Shown here: positions 1-8,658 of the stretch, piece by piece | Layout of the letters: each line of letters starts with the position of its first letter | Position numbering within the stretch: the stretch's first letter is position 1 | DNA from: JAJYVT01 sp035534455 | Lineage (GTDB): Bacteria; Actinomycetota; Acidimicrobiia; Acidimicrobiales; RAAP-2 | DNA length: 64,000 nt | Assembly (NCBI GenBank): GCA_035534455.1 | Contig: DATLRV010000012.1 | Coordinates: forward strand, 9,708 to 73,707 | Direction: 5' to 3' | Position numbers and translations under genes: made by a program | Notes under the pieces: model-generated | Told to the model about the DNA's origin: nothing | Seen by the model: only the letters and a program-made list of their open reading frames with translations | The model's database searches: none

Positions 1-195
1 TCCGAGCCGGCGCCCATCGCGGCATCATGCCATCTTGCGCCTGCGGCCGGCCGCGACTGACCCAGGGCCGCCCGCGGCCGCCCGCAGCCCGTCTGCGAGG
101 CTGCCGCTTCGGGGGGAGTGGACCTTCGGCCCTGCGGTCCTCACGCGAGCCGCGCGGAGCATGGAGGGGACATCATCAGGTTGAGGAGGTCGACC

Positions 196-432
196 GTGCA
201 CTACATCCCGAAACTGCTTTCGGCGGGACCGGCATTCTTCCTCAGCGCATGGTTCCTGATGCTCTTCGGCGGCGCGCTCTCCACCGACGTCGGCATCCGG
301 CCATTCAGCTACCTCACGTCGATGATCGTGACGATCGCCTTGTGGATCGTGCTCGCGCCGGCGATCGGCGCTGTCGGACGTGGGGCGAGATCGAAGAAGG
401 CCAAGGTCGACAGCGTAGGCGTCGACGTCTGA
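196..432 (+). CDS. Small two-helix membrane protein, unknown function
   Basis: About 78 residues with two hydrophobic helices at roughly residues 8-28 and 41-60, followed by a short basic tail (RGARSKKAK) that should face the cytoplasm. I chose the GTG at 196 because AGGAGGT sits at 184-190, six bases upstream; an upstream in-frame start would add a sequence of low-complexity, non-membrane residues. I do not recognise a family. It stands alone and runs convergent to the DUF1801 gene, with only 12 bases between the stops. It is likely real because of the strong ribosome site and clean membrane topology. Confidence 0.6.
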   Translation: MHYIPKLLSAGPAFFLSAWFLMLFGGALSTDVGIRPFSYLTSMIVTIALWIVLAPAIGAVGRGARSKKAKVDSVGVDV

Positions 433-444
433 GGCGTTCTCGAT

Positions 445-846
445 CTACCGACGGCGCCTCGACGATCGGTTCAGACGCACGGCGGAGGACACCAGCGCCT
501 TGAAGGCCGTGCCATCGACGTGGTCGCCTTCGTGCACGTCGATGGCCCGCCGGAGATTGCCACCGAGCCCGGCATTGAAGAGATCCTCGGGATCCTCGAG
601 AGCCGCACCCTTGGCAAAGGTGAGCTTTACGTGCTCCTTGTACACCTCGCCGGTGCAGATCGTGCCGTCATCCGACCATACGGGAACGCCTGCTGGGTTC
701 GTCGGCTTCTTCCACTTCAGCTCTTCGACGACGTCGGGGTCTGCCTGCTTGATGAGGGTGCGCAACCTCGAGAGTGCGGCGCCGCGCCAGTCAGTGAGAT
801 CGGCGAGCATGCCGTCGATCGCCTGCGACGGGGAGCGCTCACCCAT
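445..846 (-). CDS. DUF1801 domain protein
   Basis: A 133-residue protein with the DUF1801 (YdhG-like) fold signature: an N-terminal helix, then PDVVEELKWKKPTNPAGVPVW and a GEVYKEHVKLTFAKGA strand segment, matching the compact alpha/beta family found widely in actinobacteria. The biochemical role of this family is not settled; some members are described as frataxin-like iron chaperones, others as small-molecule binders. The ATG at 846 is the only sensible start, although no clear ribosome site precedes it. The C-terminus is a run of arginines after NRSS. No conserved neighbour suggests a pathway here. Confidence 0.75.
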   Translation of the reverse strand: MGERSPSQAIDGMLADLTDWRGAALSRLRTLIKQADPDVVEELKWKKPTNPAGVPVWSDDGTICTGEVYKEHVKLTFAKGAALEDPEDLFNAGLGGNLRRAIDVHEGDHVDGTAFKALVSSAVRLNRSSRRRR

Positions 847-1002
847 GGCGCGGGGAGCTCGTGCTCGCGGCGCTCATCACGTGCGAGTGTCCCACAGGTG
901 TGCGGCATCTCGCCGGGGGTGGTGCTGGGGCCGCACTATGGTCGTCACCGTGCCACCTCGTCGGTCCACCACGTGCGCCGATGCCGGCCGCGGCTTCTGC
1001 CG

Positions 1003-1344
1003 GTGAGCAGACGCCTGCTTGCCGCCGACGTGCGGCACCTGCCCCCGGGGGAGGTGATCCCGGCAGGCACCGAGGTGATCGATGGCGTCCCGACCGCCGC
1101 CCTCACGGTGCTCGCCGCGCTGCGGGGGAGCATTGAGGTCGGTGTGTGGCAGATGACCGCCGGCGGCGTCCGTGACGTCGAGGGAGACGAGGTCTTCCTG
1201 GTGCTCGACGGACATGCCACCGTTCGCTTCGACGACGGCGAGACGGTGGAGCTGCGGCCCGGGGCGCTCGTACGGCTCTGCGCCGGGGAGCAGACGGAGT
1301 GGCGCGTGCACGAGACGTTGCGCAAGCTCTACGTCTCGACCTGA
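1003..1344 (+). CDS. Cupin domain protein (DUF861-like)
   Basis: A single-domain cupin of about 113 residues. The C-terminal half shows the typical beta-barrel pattern: GDEVFLVLDGHATVRFDDG followed by the second motif region RPGALVRLCAGEQTEWRVHE. This resembles the Cupin_3/DUF861 family (ureidoglycolate-lyase-like cupins); the usual histidines of metal-binding cupins are mostly absent, so metal binding is uncertain. The GTG at 1003 is preferred: the open frame extends upstream only through sequence antisense to the DUF1801 gene. Its substrate cannot be inferred, as neither neighbour is metabolically linked. Confidence 0.65.
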   Translation: MSRRLLAADVRHLPPGEVIPAGTEVIDGVPTAALTVLAALRGSIEVGVWQMTAGGVRDVEGDEVFLVLDGHATVRFDDGETVELRPGALVRLCAGEQTEWRVHETLRKLYVST

Positions 1345-1373
1345 CATCCGGACGTCTCGACCTGACATCCGGC

Positions 1374-2399
1374 TCAGGCGGGAGGGCCGACGCCGAGCTT
1401 CACGACCGCCGTCGAGCGCCTGCCCTTCGGCGTGAGCCACGCCACCGATGCCACGTCTCCCGGATGGAGATGGTCGAGCGCGGCGTTGAGGTCTGTGACG
1501 GATCGCACCCCAGCACCTGTCACTGTCACGATCACGTCCCCGACGCTGAGACCGGCCAAAGCAAGCGGAGCCGCCGGGGAGAGGCCGACGACGACCGCCC
1601 CGATGCTGTTCGCGGGGGTGACCCGGAGATCCAGTCCCGCGGTGGGGCCGATGTGCGCCCCTGGCCGACGGCGGTGGTGCAGGACCTCGCGGGCGACCTT
1701 CCGCACGACGGCACCCGGGATGGCGAAGCCACGATCTCGTCGGTGGCCGTTCGAAAACGCCACGTCCATCCCGACGACGTGCTGTGCGCTCCCGACAAGC
1801 GGTCCACCGGAGAACCCCGGCCGGATGGGCGCGCTCGTGGTCAGGAGCCCAAAGAGGCGGCGGTGGGCTCCCGTGAGTCTCGAGAACTCGACGATGGACG
1901 CGCCGGTCGCCGTGATCCTGCCCGCCGCAGTCCGGCGACCGGACGCGACCGCGGTCACCCGGGTGCCGATCCGGGCGCGCACGAACGTGCGCAGCCGAGC
2001 GTAGGGCAGGTGCGTCGCGCCGATCAGTCTGAGAACGGCGAGGTCGACCGCCACGTCGTACCCGACGACCCTCGCGCCGTACGTCTCGGCCGTGCTCATG
2101 TTGGTGACCCGGATGCGCGTCGAGCCCTCGATGACGTGGTTGTTCGTGAGGACGATGCCCCCCGGACTGATCACGATGCCGGTCCCCCCGACGGCGGGCA
2201 CGTCCGGCTGGGACGCAGCGACGTCGGCAAGGTCGGTCGCGACGCCTGTGGGTCCCGTGCGGCCGCTCCGCCGTGCCGGAGGGGTGTGCGCGCTCCCCAC
2301 CGTGAGGAAGGCCGCGGCGGCCGGTGCGATAACGAGTCCGACGAGCAAGCCGATCGCACTCCGAGCGTGCACTCTCCGCACCGTACTCGTCGATCCCAT
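1374..2399 (-). CDS. HtrA-type trypsin-like serine protease with PDZ domain
   Basis: About 341 residues: an N-terminal transmembrane or uncleaved signal helix (near residues 15-37), a trypsin-like domain and a C-terminal PDZ domain. The catalytic triad is visible as NNHV (His), DVAVDLAVL (Asp) and PGFSGGPL (Ser). The PDZ part contains GLSVGDVIVTVTG and NAALDHLHPGD, the usual ligand groove region. This is the DegP/HtrA architecture, acting on misfolded proteins outside the membrane. I prefer the ATG at 2399 to an in-frame start at 2468, because the latter adds an atypical N-terminus and would nearly meet the divergent peptidase. It lacks a clear ribosome site, so the start is uncertain. Confidence 0.85.
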   Translation of the reverse strand: MGSTSTVRRVHARSAIGLLVGLVIAPAAAAFLTVGSAHTPPARRSGRTGPTGVATDLADVAASQPDVPAVGGTGIVISPGGIVLTNNHVIEGSTRIRVTNMSTAETYGARVVGYDVAVDLAVLRLIGATHLPYARLRTFVRARIGTRVTAVASGRRTAAGRITATGASIVEFSRLTGAHRRLFGLLTTSAPIRPGFSGGPLVGSAQHVVGMDVAFSNGHRRDRGFAIPGAVVRKVAREVLHHRRRPGAHIGPTAGLDLRVTPANSIGAVVVGLSPAAPLALAGLSVGDVIVTVTGAGVRSVTDLNAALDHLHPGDVASVAWLTPKGRRSTAVVKLGVGPPA

Positions 2400-2488
2400 G
2401 CGGCGGCTGACCCGTGTGACAGGGAAGAGACGCGAAGAGGACGCTAAGTTTGGTGCGCCCCGCCGCACGAACCGGGAGCGACGAGACG

Positions 2489-4594
2489 ATGGACAGAGAG
2501 ACGATCGACACGCCGAGAGCGCCCATCACGTCCACGTTCCACGGCGTGGCGGTGACGGAGGACTATCGCTGGCTCGAAGACGCCGCCTCGGACCAGGTGC
2601 GAGCATGGACCACGGCGCAGAACGAACGGACCCGTGCGTTTCTCGGAGCGACTCCGTCCTACGGTGCGGTCCGTCAGCGCGTCGAGGAGATCGTCAGGGC
2701 CAGGTCGGTGGCGTGGGGGGAATGGCGGAGCGGGGTACGCCGCGGTGGCTCTGCGTACTTCGTGCTCAAGCGCGAACCGCCGAAGCAGCAGCCGTTTCTC
2801 GTCGCGCTCACGGATCTGTCAGACCTCGGTGGGGCTGTGACCCTGCTCGACCCGAACACCATCGACGTCACTGGTGAGACGGCGATCGACTGGTTCGTGC
2901 CGTCACCGGACGGACGGTTCGTCGCGGTCTCCCTGTCGTCACACGGAACGGAGGACGGGACGCTCCACCTGATAGACGTCGGGTCTCGCGAAGCGGTCGA
3001 CGTCCGCATTCCGCGCGTGAACGCCGGCACCATGGGAGGTTCTCTCGCGTGGGCCCGAGACGGTTCGGGATTCTGGTACACGCGCGGGCCGGCGCCAGGT
3101 GAGCGGGCCGACGACGAGCTCCACTTCTTCCAGGAGATCTGGCACCACCAGATGGGGCAACCCCTCGATCGTGACCGCCGCGATCAGCCCCGACCTCTCG
3201 CCGAGCCGAAGATCGCCGAGCACAACCTCGACTCGTCAGCCGACGGCGCCTGGGTGATGGACAGGGTGGAGAAGGGAGACGGCGGCGACTGGCAGGTGTT
3301 CCTCCGGGCGCAGGACGGCGGGGACTGGTGGCAAGTCGCAGACATCGACGACGAGTGCGTCGACGCGGCGTTCGGCGGCGATTCCCTCTACCTCCTCGCG
3401 CGCGCCGGGTCTCCTCGCGGCCGAGTCCTTCGGCTGCGACTTGCCCAGGGTGTGACGGCGGCGCAGGCGCGGGTGATCGTCCCCGAATCCAAGGTTGCCA
3501 TCGAAGCCGTCACGGCGACCGCGGCGCGGGTGTGGGTCCTCGATATCGACGGCGGCCCGTCCGGCCTTCGGGTCTGCGATCTCGACGGTGGCGACCTTCG
3601 CAGCATCGAGGTCCCTCCGGTGTCGGCGATCGAAGGACTGAGCGCCGTCGGGGACGACGAGGTCGTCTACGCCCTCGAGTCGTTCACGATGCCACGGGTG
3701 TGGTGGTCCGGGGTCGAGAAGTCTGTGCCGCGGCCCACTGCCCTCACGGACGAGACGCCGTTCGACCTGTCGCACTACGAGGTGTGGCGGGACGTCGCGG
3801 TCTCTCTCGACGGCACCCAGGTGCCGATGACGTTGGTCTCGGCTGCCGACATCCCACGCGACGGACCGGTGCCGACGATCCTCTACGGGTACGGGGGGTA
3901 CGGCATCTCGCTCAAGCCCTCCTTCGACCCCACGTGGCTGCCGTGGCTCGAGCAGGGCGCGGTGCTCGCAGTGGCCAACATCCGAGGTGGGGGAGAGTAC
4001 GGGGAGGAGTGGCATGAACGCGGCAGCTTGACCTCCAAGCAGCACGTCTTCGACGACTTCGCCGCCTGCGCACGTCGCCTCGTCCAATCGGGTGTCACCA
4101 GCGCGACAAAGCTCGCGTTGAAGGGGGGTTCGAACGGCGGCCTGCTGATGGGCGCCGTCCTCACCCAGCATCCGGAACTCGCTCGGGTCGTGGTCGCGCT
4201 CGTCCCGGTGATGGACATGCTCCGAGTGGAGCTGCACCCGAACGGTGCCTTCAACGTCACGGAGTACGGATCGGTGAACGACCCCGCGCAGTTCGAGGCG
4301 CTGTATGCGTACTCGCCTTACCACAACGTCGAAGACGGCATCGCCTACCCGGCCACGTTGCTGACCGCCGGTGAGTACGACCCACGGGTCGACGCCTACC
4401 ACGCGAAGAAGATGGCGGCTCGGCTTCAGGAGGCGACGACCGGCCCCGAACCCGTCCTCCTGCGCGTGAAGGCGACCGGGCACGGTATCGGCGAGCCGCT
4501 CGACGAGACGGCCGCAGAGCTCACGGACCTCTACGCCTTCATCTTCGACCGTCTGGCCGTCGAGTACCGCCCGCCGGATCGACGTCCTTCGTGA
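2489..4594 (+). CDS. Prolyl oligopeptidase family serine peptidase (S9A)
   Basis: A 701-residue cytosolic S9 peptidase. The N-terminal two thirds form the seven-bladed propeller that limits access to short peptides; it opens with ITSTFHGVAVTEDYRWLED, the usual S9A start. The C-terminal alpha/beta-hydrolase domain has the nucleophile in GGSNGG (Ser548), the acid in AGEYDPRVD (Asp631) and the histidine in TGHGIG (His665). YGYGGYG and NIRGGGEYGEEWH form the oxyanion region. It cleaves after proline (or basic residues in the oligopeptidase B branch). The ATG at 2489 follows GGGAG; a start at 2450 is also in frame. No signal peptide is visible. It is divergent from the HtrA-type protease. Confidence 0.92.
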   Translation: MDRETIDTPRAPITSTFHGVAVTEDYRWLEDAASDQVRAWTTAQNERTRAFLGATPSYGAVRQRVEEIVRARSVAWGEWRSGVRRGGSAYFVLKREPPKQQPFLVALTDLSDLGGAVTLLDPNTIDVTGETAIDWFVPSPDGRFVAVSLSSHGTEDGTLHLIDVGSREAVDVRIPRVNAGTMGGSLAWARDGSGFWYTRGPAPGERADDELHFFQEIWHHQMGQPLDRDRRDQPRPLAEPKIAEHNLDSSADGAWVMDRVEKGDGGDWQVFLRAQDGGDWWQVADIDDECVDAAFGGDSLYLLARAGSPRGRVLRLRLAQGVTAAQARVIVPESKVAIEAVTATAARVWVLDIDGGPSGLRVCDLDGGDLRSIEVPPVSAIEGLSAVGDDEVVYALESFTMPRVWWSGVEKSVPRPTALTDETPFDLSHYEVWRDVAVSLDGTQVPMTLVSAADIPRDGPVPTILYGYGGYGISLKPSFDPTWLPWLEQGAVLAVANIRGGGEYGEEWHERGSLTSKQHVFDDFAACARRLVQSGVTSATKLALKGGSNGGLLMGAVLTQHPELARVVVALVPVMDMLRVELHPNGAFNVTEYGSVNDPAQFEALYAYSPYHNVEDGIAYPATLLTAGEYDPRVDAYHAKKMAARLQEATTGPEPVLLRVKATGHGIGEPLDETAAELTDLYAFIFDRLAVEYRPPDRRPS

Positions 4595-4643
4595 CGTCCG
4601 GACGGCAAGACGACGAGTCGCACGCCACCTGGCGGGAGGGATG

Positions 4644-5393
4644 ATGGTCGACACGGTCCGCCTTCACGAGATCTCCGAATCGACCCACTGGGTCATGAAC
4701 CCGATCAGTGTCGAGAAGCTCGAGCTTCTGGGCGAGATCTGCCGGGTTGGCCCCGACACGAGCGTGGTCGACCTGGCGTGCGGAAAGGGAGCACTGCTCA
4801 GCCTCTTCGCGAAGCGTTTCGGCGCGCGGGGCATCGGTGTCGACATCCACCGGCCGTTTCTCGCCGACGCCCGGAGCCGTGCCGAGGAGCTCGGCGTGTC
4901 GGCGAGCCTCAGCTTTCGCGAGGCGGACGCGGGAGATCCGGCGTGCGTCCGCGGCCGGTTCGACGTGGTCTGCTGCATCGGCGCGACCTGGATCGGCGGC
5001 GGACTGGCCGGCACCCTCGAGCTCATGTGCCGGCTGCTCGCTCCTGGTGGGTGGCTCTTGGTGGGTGAGTGTTACTGGGCGAGCCCTCCCTCTGCCGATA
5101 CTCGCCGACGGCACGTCGGCGGAGACGGGTTCGCCGACCTTCCGGGCACGCTCGCGCGGTTCGAAGCACTCGATCTCGACCTCGTCGAGATGGTGCTCGC
5201 GTCGCACGACGAGTGGGACCGCTACACCGCGAGCCAGTGGCTCAACGTCTCGGAGTGGCTCCTTGCCAATCCTGCGGACCCCGACGCTGCGGAGGTCCGC
5301 GCCATCCGTGACGACGCGCGCCGTGGTTACCTCGCTGGGGACCGTGCATGTCTCGGCTGGGGCGTTTTCGTGGCTCGAACGCACACTGGCTGA
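4644..5393 (+). CDS. Class I SAM-dependent methyltransferase
   Basis: About 249 residues. Motif I is SVVDLACGKGALL near residue 40, then GIGVDIHRPFLADAR for the acidic loop binding the ribose of SAM, and FDVVCCIGATWIGGG with LLAPGGWLLVGE as motifs IV-V. The N-terminus HWVMNPISVEKL and the region SQWLNVSEWLLANP are typical of a methyltransferase subgroup whose acceptor is unknown. Two adjacent ATGs exist; the second (4644) leaves a better gap to the GGGAGGG ribosome site at 4634-4640. It ends 24 bases before the convergent HEAT-repeat gene. Confidence 0.82.
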   Translation: MVDTVRLHEISESTHWVMNPISVEKLELLGEICRVGPDTSVVDLACGKGALLSLFAKRFGARGIGVDIHRPFLADARSRAEELGVSASLSFREADAGDPACVRGRFDVVCCIGATWIGGGLAGTLELMCRLLAPGGWLLVGECYWASPPSADTRRRHVGGDGFADLPGTLARFEALDLDLVEMVLASHDEWDRYTASQWLNVSEWLLANPADPDAAEVRAIRDDARRGYLAGDRACLGWGVFVARTHTG

Positions 5394-5417
5394 AAGGCGG
5401 CCGGTCGTTCCCGACCG

Positions 5418-5867
5418 TCAGCGGGAACGTCGTGGCGCCGTCTCGACGAGGGAGACGCGCGCACGGTCCGCCGCCGCTCGTACGCGCGGGACCGCGTCGT
5501 CCGCCAGACGGCCGAGCACCTCGAGCGCGTCGTCGATCGCGTGGGCGCGGATCACCCTCGCCGCCATCTCTCGGACACGCCACGACACGTCGCCCGTGGC
5601 GTCGATCACCGATCCCGCGGCGGCGTCGTCCCACGCGTAGAGCAGGGCCCGCAGTGCCCAGACCTTCGGCCAGTACCCTCCGAGCCCACCTTCCCTGCCC
5701 TCGAGGATCTGGCGGGACGCAGGCCCGGCGAGGACGAAGAGGAACTCCGGGTCCACCCCGTCACCCGAGAGGATCGCCGCGCAGTGGCTGACCACGTCGG
5801 CGGTCCCGCGGCGGCGGACTTCGGCGAGAACGCTCTGCTTCGGTGAGACGCCCCATTCGCTGGCCAC
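5418..5867 (-). CDS. HEAT-repeat protein
   Basis: About 149 residues, all helical. Repeats of the form KVWALRALLYAWDDAA, DVSWRVREMAARVIRAH and DDAVPRVRAAADRARVSL show the HEAT/armadillo pattern with a conserved arginine in the second helix, so this is probably a small scaffold. The GTG at 5867 is well supported: AGGAGGAG lies seven bases upstream, and extending further would read through a different coding frame. The neighbour upstream on the same strand is a broken DinB-type gene. Confidence 0.72.
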   Translation of the reverse strand: MASEWGVSPKQSVLAEVRRRGTADVVSHCAAILSGDGVDPEFLFVLAGPASRQILEGREGGLGGYWPKVWALRALLYAWDDAAAGSVIDATGDVSWRVREMAARVIRAHAIDDALEVLGRLADDAVPRVRAAADRARVSLVETAPRRSR

Positions 5868-5956
5868 GGTGGTTCTCCTCCTGGTGTCGTCCGTCGGGCC
5901 GCCCGTCCCCGAGAAGCGATCGCGGGGCGCCGCCGCGCACCGCTTTCGTCGATGCT

Positions 5957-6583
5957 TCACCCGACCGGCATCAGGTCCTTGTCCTCCATCTCCCAGGCGT
6001 GGTCCATGGTGTGGTTCGCGGTGTGGCGGATCAGGTAGGGCACCGGCCAGTTGCGCGCCGTCTTGCCCTCGGCGTCCTGCGAATGGCGCCGACGTACGCC
6101 TCGCGGTAGCCGGCGAGCGGGCCCGCGTCGACAACGACCATGTCGTCGTTCGCGGCCCGCACCCCGACCTTGCGTGCCCAGTCCTGCTCGACGCCGAGGA
6201 CGTGGCGGACGATGTGGTCGCGATCGCGCCCGCCACCGCGCGGGCCTTTGCGCATCTCGGGCGACACGCGCCGGCGGACGTCGTCGAAATAGGCCCAACA
6301 TGCGCGTAGGTCCGGTTGGCGGTCGAGCTCGGTGTTCGTCAGCCGCCGCGTGTCGAGACTGGAGCACGCGAACGAGATGCCCCAGAAGTCCGTCGAACCG
6401 GTGCCTTGGTACCGCTCGACGACGTCGACCTCCGGCGAGGTGTCGAACTCGGCTGCCGGGCCAGTCGGGCGCCACCGCCACGGCCCGCCGTCCCTTCGGG
6501 CCGTGCTCCAGGGTGACGCGAAGCACGTTCGCCGTCAGGCCTCCTCGGTCGGCGTCCTCCTTCGAGCGCCCAACGTAGACCAC
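5957..6583 (-). pseudogene. Broken DinB-type gene (frameshifts plus internal loss)
   Basis: Reading the minus strand, the protein signal jumps between frames. It starts in one frame (VYVGRSKEDADRGGLTANV to APDWPG, 6583 to about 6464). It continues in a second frame (AEFDTSPEVDVVERYQGTGS, then RACWAYFDDVRRRVSPEMRK and HIVRHVLGVEQDWARKVGV, to about 6080). It returns to the first frame for EGKTARNWPVPYLIRHTANH and DHAWEMEDKDL. The three segments fit one actinobacterial DinB-like protein family from memory. The segment normally joining DWPG and AEFDT also appears shortened, so a deletion plus frameshift is likely. Sequencing error remains possible for the second shift. Confidence 0.72.
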
Positions 6584-6635
6584 CTGGGCAGGGGCCCCAC
6601 GGGTGGCGAGTCACGCGACGATAGGGTCGAGTGTC

Positions 6636-7133
6636 GTGGCCGATGCCCGTTGCCCGCTCTGCGACGTCCCGGCGATCGATGCGGACCTCGGCCGCGTCGA
6701 GGTCTGGCGGGACGCACTCTGGCGGTTGACGACGAGCGTGGGCCCTGGAGACCCCACGTCGGGGTTCTCCTACCTCGAACCGCTGCGCCACATCTGCTAC
6801 CTGCACGAGCTCGACGGTGAGGAAGCGGTCACGTTCGGCGCGGTGCTCGCCAGATGCGCTGCGGCGCTGAAGGAGGCGACGAGCGCCGAGTTGGTCTACG
6901 TCTACGTCTTCGGAGGAGGCATTCCGCACCTCCACGTGCACCTTGCGCCTCACGTCCCCGGTGACGCCCTCAACGAGGCGATGCTTCGTGGCGAGTTCGA
7001 AGAGCGTCCGCTTTCTTCTGGCGCGGTCGGCCTCGTGAGCAAGGACTTTCCCGATGTTCCCCGAGAGGAGCTCGTCCGCGTCGCCGGGCGGGTGCGGCAG
7101 CTGCTGGACGCGTGGCGCCCCGGGGTCGCGTGA
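6636..7133 (+). CDS. HIT family (histidine triad) protein
   Basis: About 165 residues with the histidine-triad motif HLHVHLAPH, the nucleotide phosphate-binding and catalytic site of HIT hydrolases/transferases. An N-terminal CPLC pair (possible zinc site) begins the protein, as in several actinobacterial HIT proteins. Substrates of the family are nucleotide conjugates such as AMP-lysine or dinucleotides; the actual one here is unknown. GTG at 6636 places the Cys pair near the N-terminus; an alternative GTG lies at 6603. The stop is followed immediately by the GTG of the next methyltransferase, so the two are probably cotranscribed. Confidence 0.82.
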   Translation: MADARCPLCDVPAIDADLGRVEVWRDALWRLTTSVGPGDPTSGFSYLEPLRHICYLHELDGEEAVTFGAVLARCAAALKEATSAELVYVYVFGGGIPHLHVHLAPHVPGDALNEAMLRGEFEERPLSSGAVGLVSKDFPDVPREELVRVAGRVRQLLDAWRPGVA

Positions 7134-7769
7134 GTGGGCGTCTACCGCGACCAGGTGCTTCCGCGCCTTTACGATCGGATCTGTGGGGCTCCGAGCATCG
7201 GGCGGTGGCGCGCCAGAGCCGTGGATGGCCTGGGTGGCCGTGTCGTCGAGATCGGCTTCGGTTCGGGGTTGAATGTCGAGCACTACCCGAGCGGGGTCGA
7301 TTCGGTGTTGGCGGTCGAGCCCGCTGAGGTGGCCTGGAGGTTGGCGAGTCCGCGTGTCGCCGCCTGCGGCGTGCCGGTCGAGCACGCGGGGACTGACGGA
7401 CAGTCGCTGCAGATCGTGAGTGGGAGCTGCGACGCTGCCCTCTCGACCTTCACCTTGTGCACCATCCCCGATCCGGTCGCCGCACTGGTGGAGATCTACC
7501 GCGTCCTGCGCCCCGGGGGGACCCTGCACTTTCTCGAGCACGGCCTCTCGCCGGACTCGGACGTCGCCGGCTGGCAGCGCCGCTTCGAAGGGCTGCATCG
7601 TCGCCTTGCGGGTGGCTGCCACCTGACCCGCGATGCCCCTGCGCTCGTGCGCGTCGCAGGCTTTCGCCTCGAGCACTGCGAGCAGGGCTACGCAACGGGC
7701 CCCCGGCCGTGGAGCTACCTCACGGTGGGGGTCGGCCGAAAGGCCGGGGTCGGTCGAGAGGCCGGCTGA
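7134..7769 (+). CDS. Class I SAM-dependent methyltransferase (Methyltransf_11 type)
   Basis: About 211 residues. Motif I is VVEIGFGSGLNVEHY, followed by LAVEPAEVAW, CDAALSTFTLCTIPD and the post-motif LRPGGTLHFLEHG. The spacing and the C-terminal ARVAGFRLEHCE-like segment resemble METTL7/UbiE-like methyltransferases acting on small molecules. The C-terminus has a short duplicated tail (VGRKAGVGREAG), arising from a direct DNA repeat. Translation begins on the GTG adjoining the HIT stop codon, suggesting coupling. Confidence 0.82.
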   Translation: MGVYRDQVLPRLYDRICGAPSIGRWRARAVDGLGGRVVEIGFGSGLNVEHYPSGVDSVLAVEPAEVAWRLASPRVAACGVPVEHAGTDGQSLQIVSGSCDAALSTFTLCTIPDPVAALVEIYRVLRPGGTLHFLEHGLSPDSDVAGWQRRFEGLHRRLAGGCHLTRDAPALVRVAGFRLEHCEQGYATGPRPWSYLTVGVGRKAGVGREAG

Positions 7770-7959
7770 GCGCGGCGGCACCGAGCCGATCGCGACGGGT
7801 CGACTCGAGCATCCTGGTCCGGTGCGCAGCCCCGCGGCCGTTGCGCGGATTGGGCAGGGTGTCGGGCCAGGGAGGTCCATCACAGTCGACGGCGCCTACG
7901 AGCTGCCTCCCGCACGCATACATCGGTAGTCGCAGCAACCACAGACGTGGGCCGTCCGA

Positions 7960-8658
7960 TCAGGTTGCGGGGGTGGACGCGACGAGCGTGCTGTAGACGA
8001 CGACATTGGACAGGTAGTGGCCAGTCGCTGTGTCGAATGTCCCTCCGCAGGTGACGAGCTGCAGGGCGCTCACGCCGCGCGATCCGTACACCTGCTCGGC
8101 CGGGAACTGCGTCTTTAGGTACATTGCGACGGAATCGACCTCGAAATCCGCGACGACCCCGTCGGCCAGGGTCACTGTGATCTTGTCACCCGCCACCAAT
8201 GTCCGTAGGCGGAAGAACACAGTCGGACCCAGGTACGTGTCCACGTGGCCGAGGATGACCGCCGAACCCAACTGACCGGGAGAGGGTCCGAGGTGATACC
8301 ACCCCGGCTGCTCGTAGTCGGTGGGAACCTGGACCGTCCCTGTGGGATTGAGCCCTAGGACAGACAGCGACACCGACAAGTCGATGGCCGGGATGCTCAG
8401 CGACACGGGTACCGAGCGGGCCACTACTGGAAGCGCCAGACCCTTCGCCGCATCCGCCGGTGTGGCCTTTGCGGTTTCCGCGGACCTCGCCGCCTTCGGC
8501 GGTGGCCGGTGTGTGACCGGGGCGGCGAGGGGGTGATGACCGGAGGAGACGCCCACCCCCAGGCATACCGCAGCGCTAACCAGCAGAGCGGCACTGACCA
8601 GCCACCAGCCGACATACCGGCGGCGGTAGGGCTCGGCGGATGGGGCGGCCGGCGTCAT
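7960..8658 (-). CDS. Class E/F-like sortase dedicated to the adjacent surface protein
   Basis: A 232-residue transpeptidase. A membrane anchor lies at about 18-38, then a Pro/Ala-rich stalk, then the sortase barrel with the catalytic histidine in ILGHVDT (His138) and cysteine in LVTCGG (Cys204). The third active-site residue, usually an arginine shortly after the cysteine, is not obvious in the C-terminal strand GHYLSNVVVYS. Sortases cleave a C-terminal sorting motif and attach the protein to cell wall. Its ATG overlaps the stop of the upstream ice-binding-like gene by four bases (ATGA at 8655-8658), so the two are translationally coupled and this is very likely its partner enzyme. Confidence 0.85.
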   Translation of the reverse strand: MTPAAPSAEPYRRRYVGWWLVSAALLVSAAVCLGVGVSSGHHPLAAPVTHRPPPKAARSAETAKATPADAAKGLALPVVARSVPVSLSIPAIDLSVSLSVLGLNPTGTVQVPTDYEQPGWYHLGPSPGQLGSAVILGHVDTYLGPTVFFRLRTLVAGDKITVTLADGVVADFEVDSVAMYLKTQFPAEQVYGSRGVSALQLVTCGGTFDTATGHYLSNVVVYSTLVASTPAT

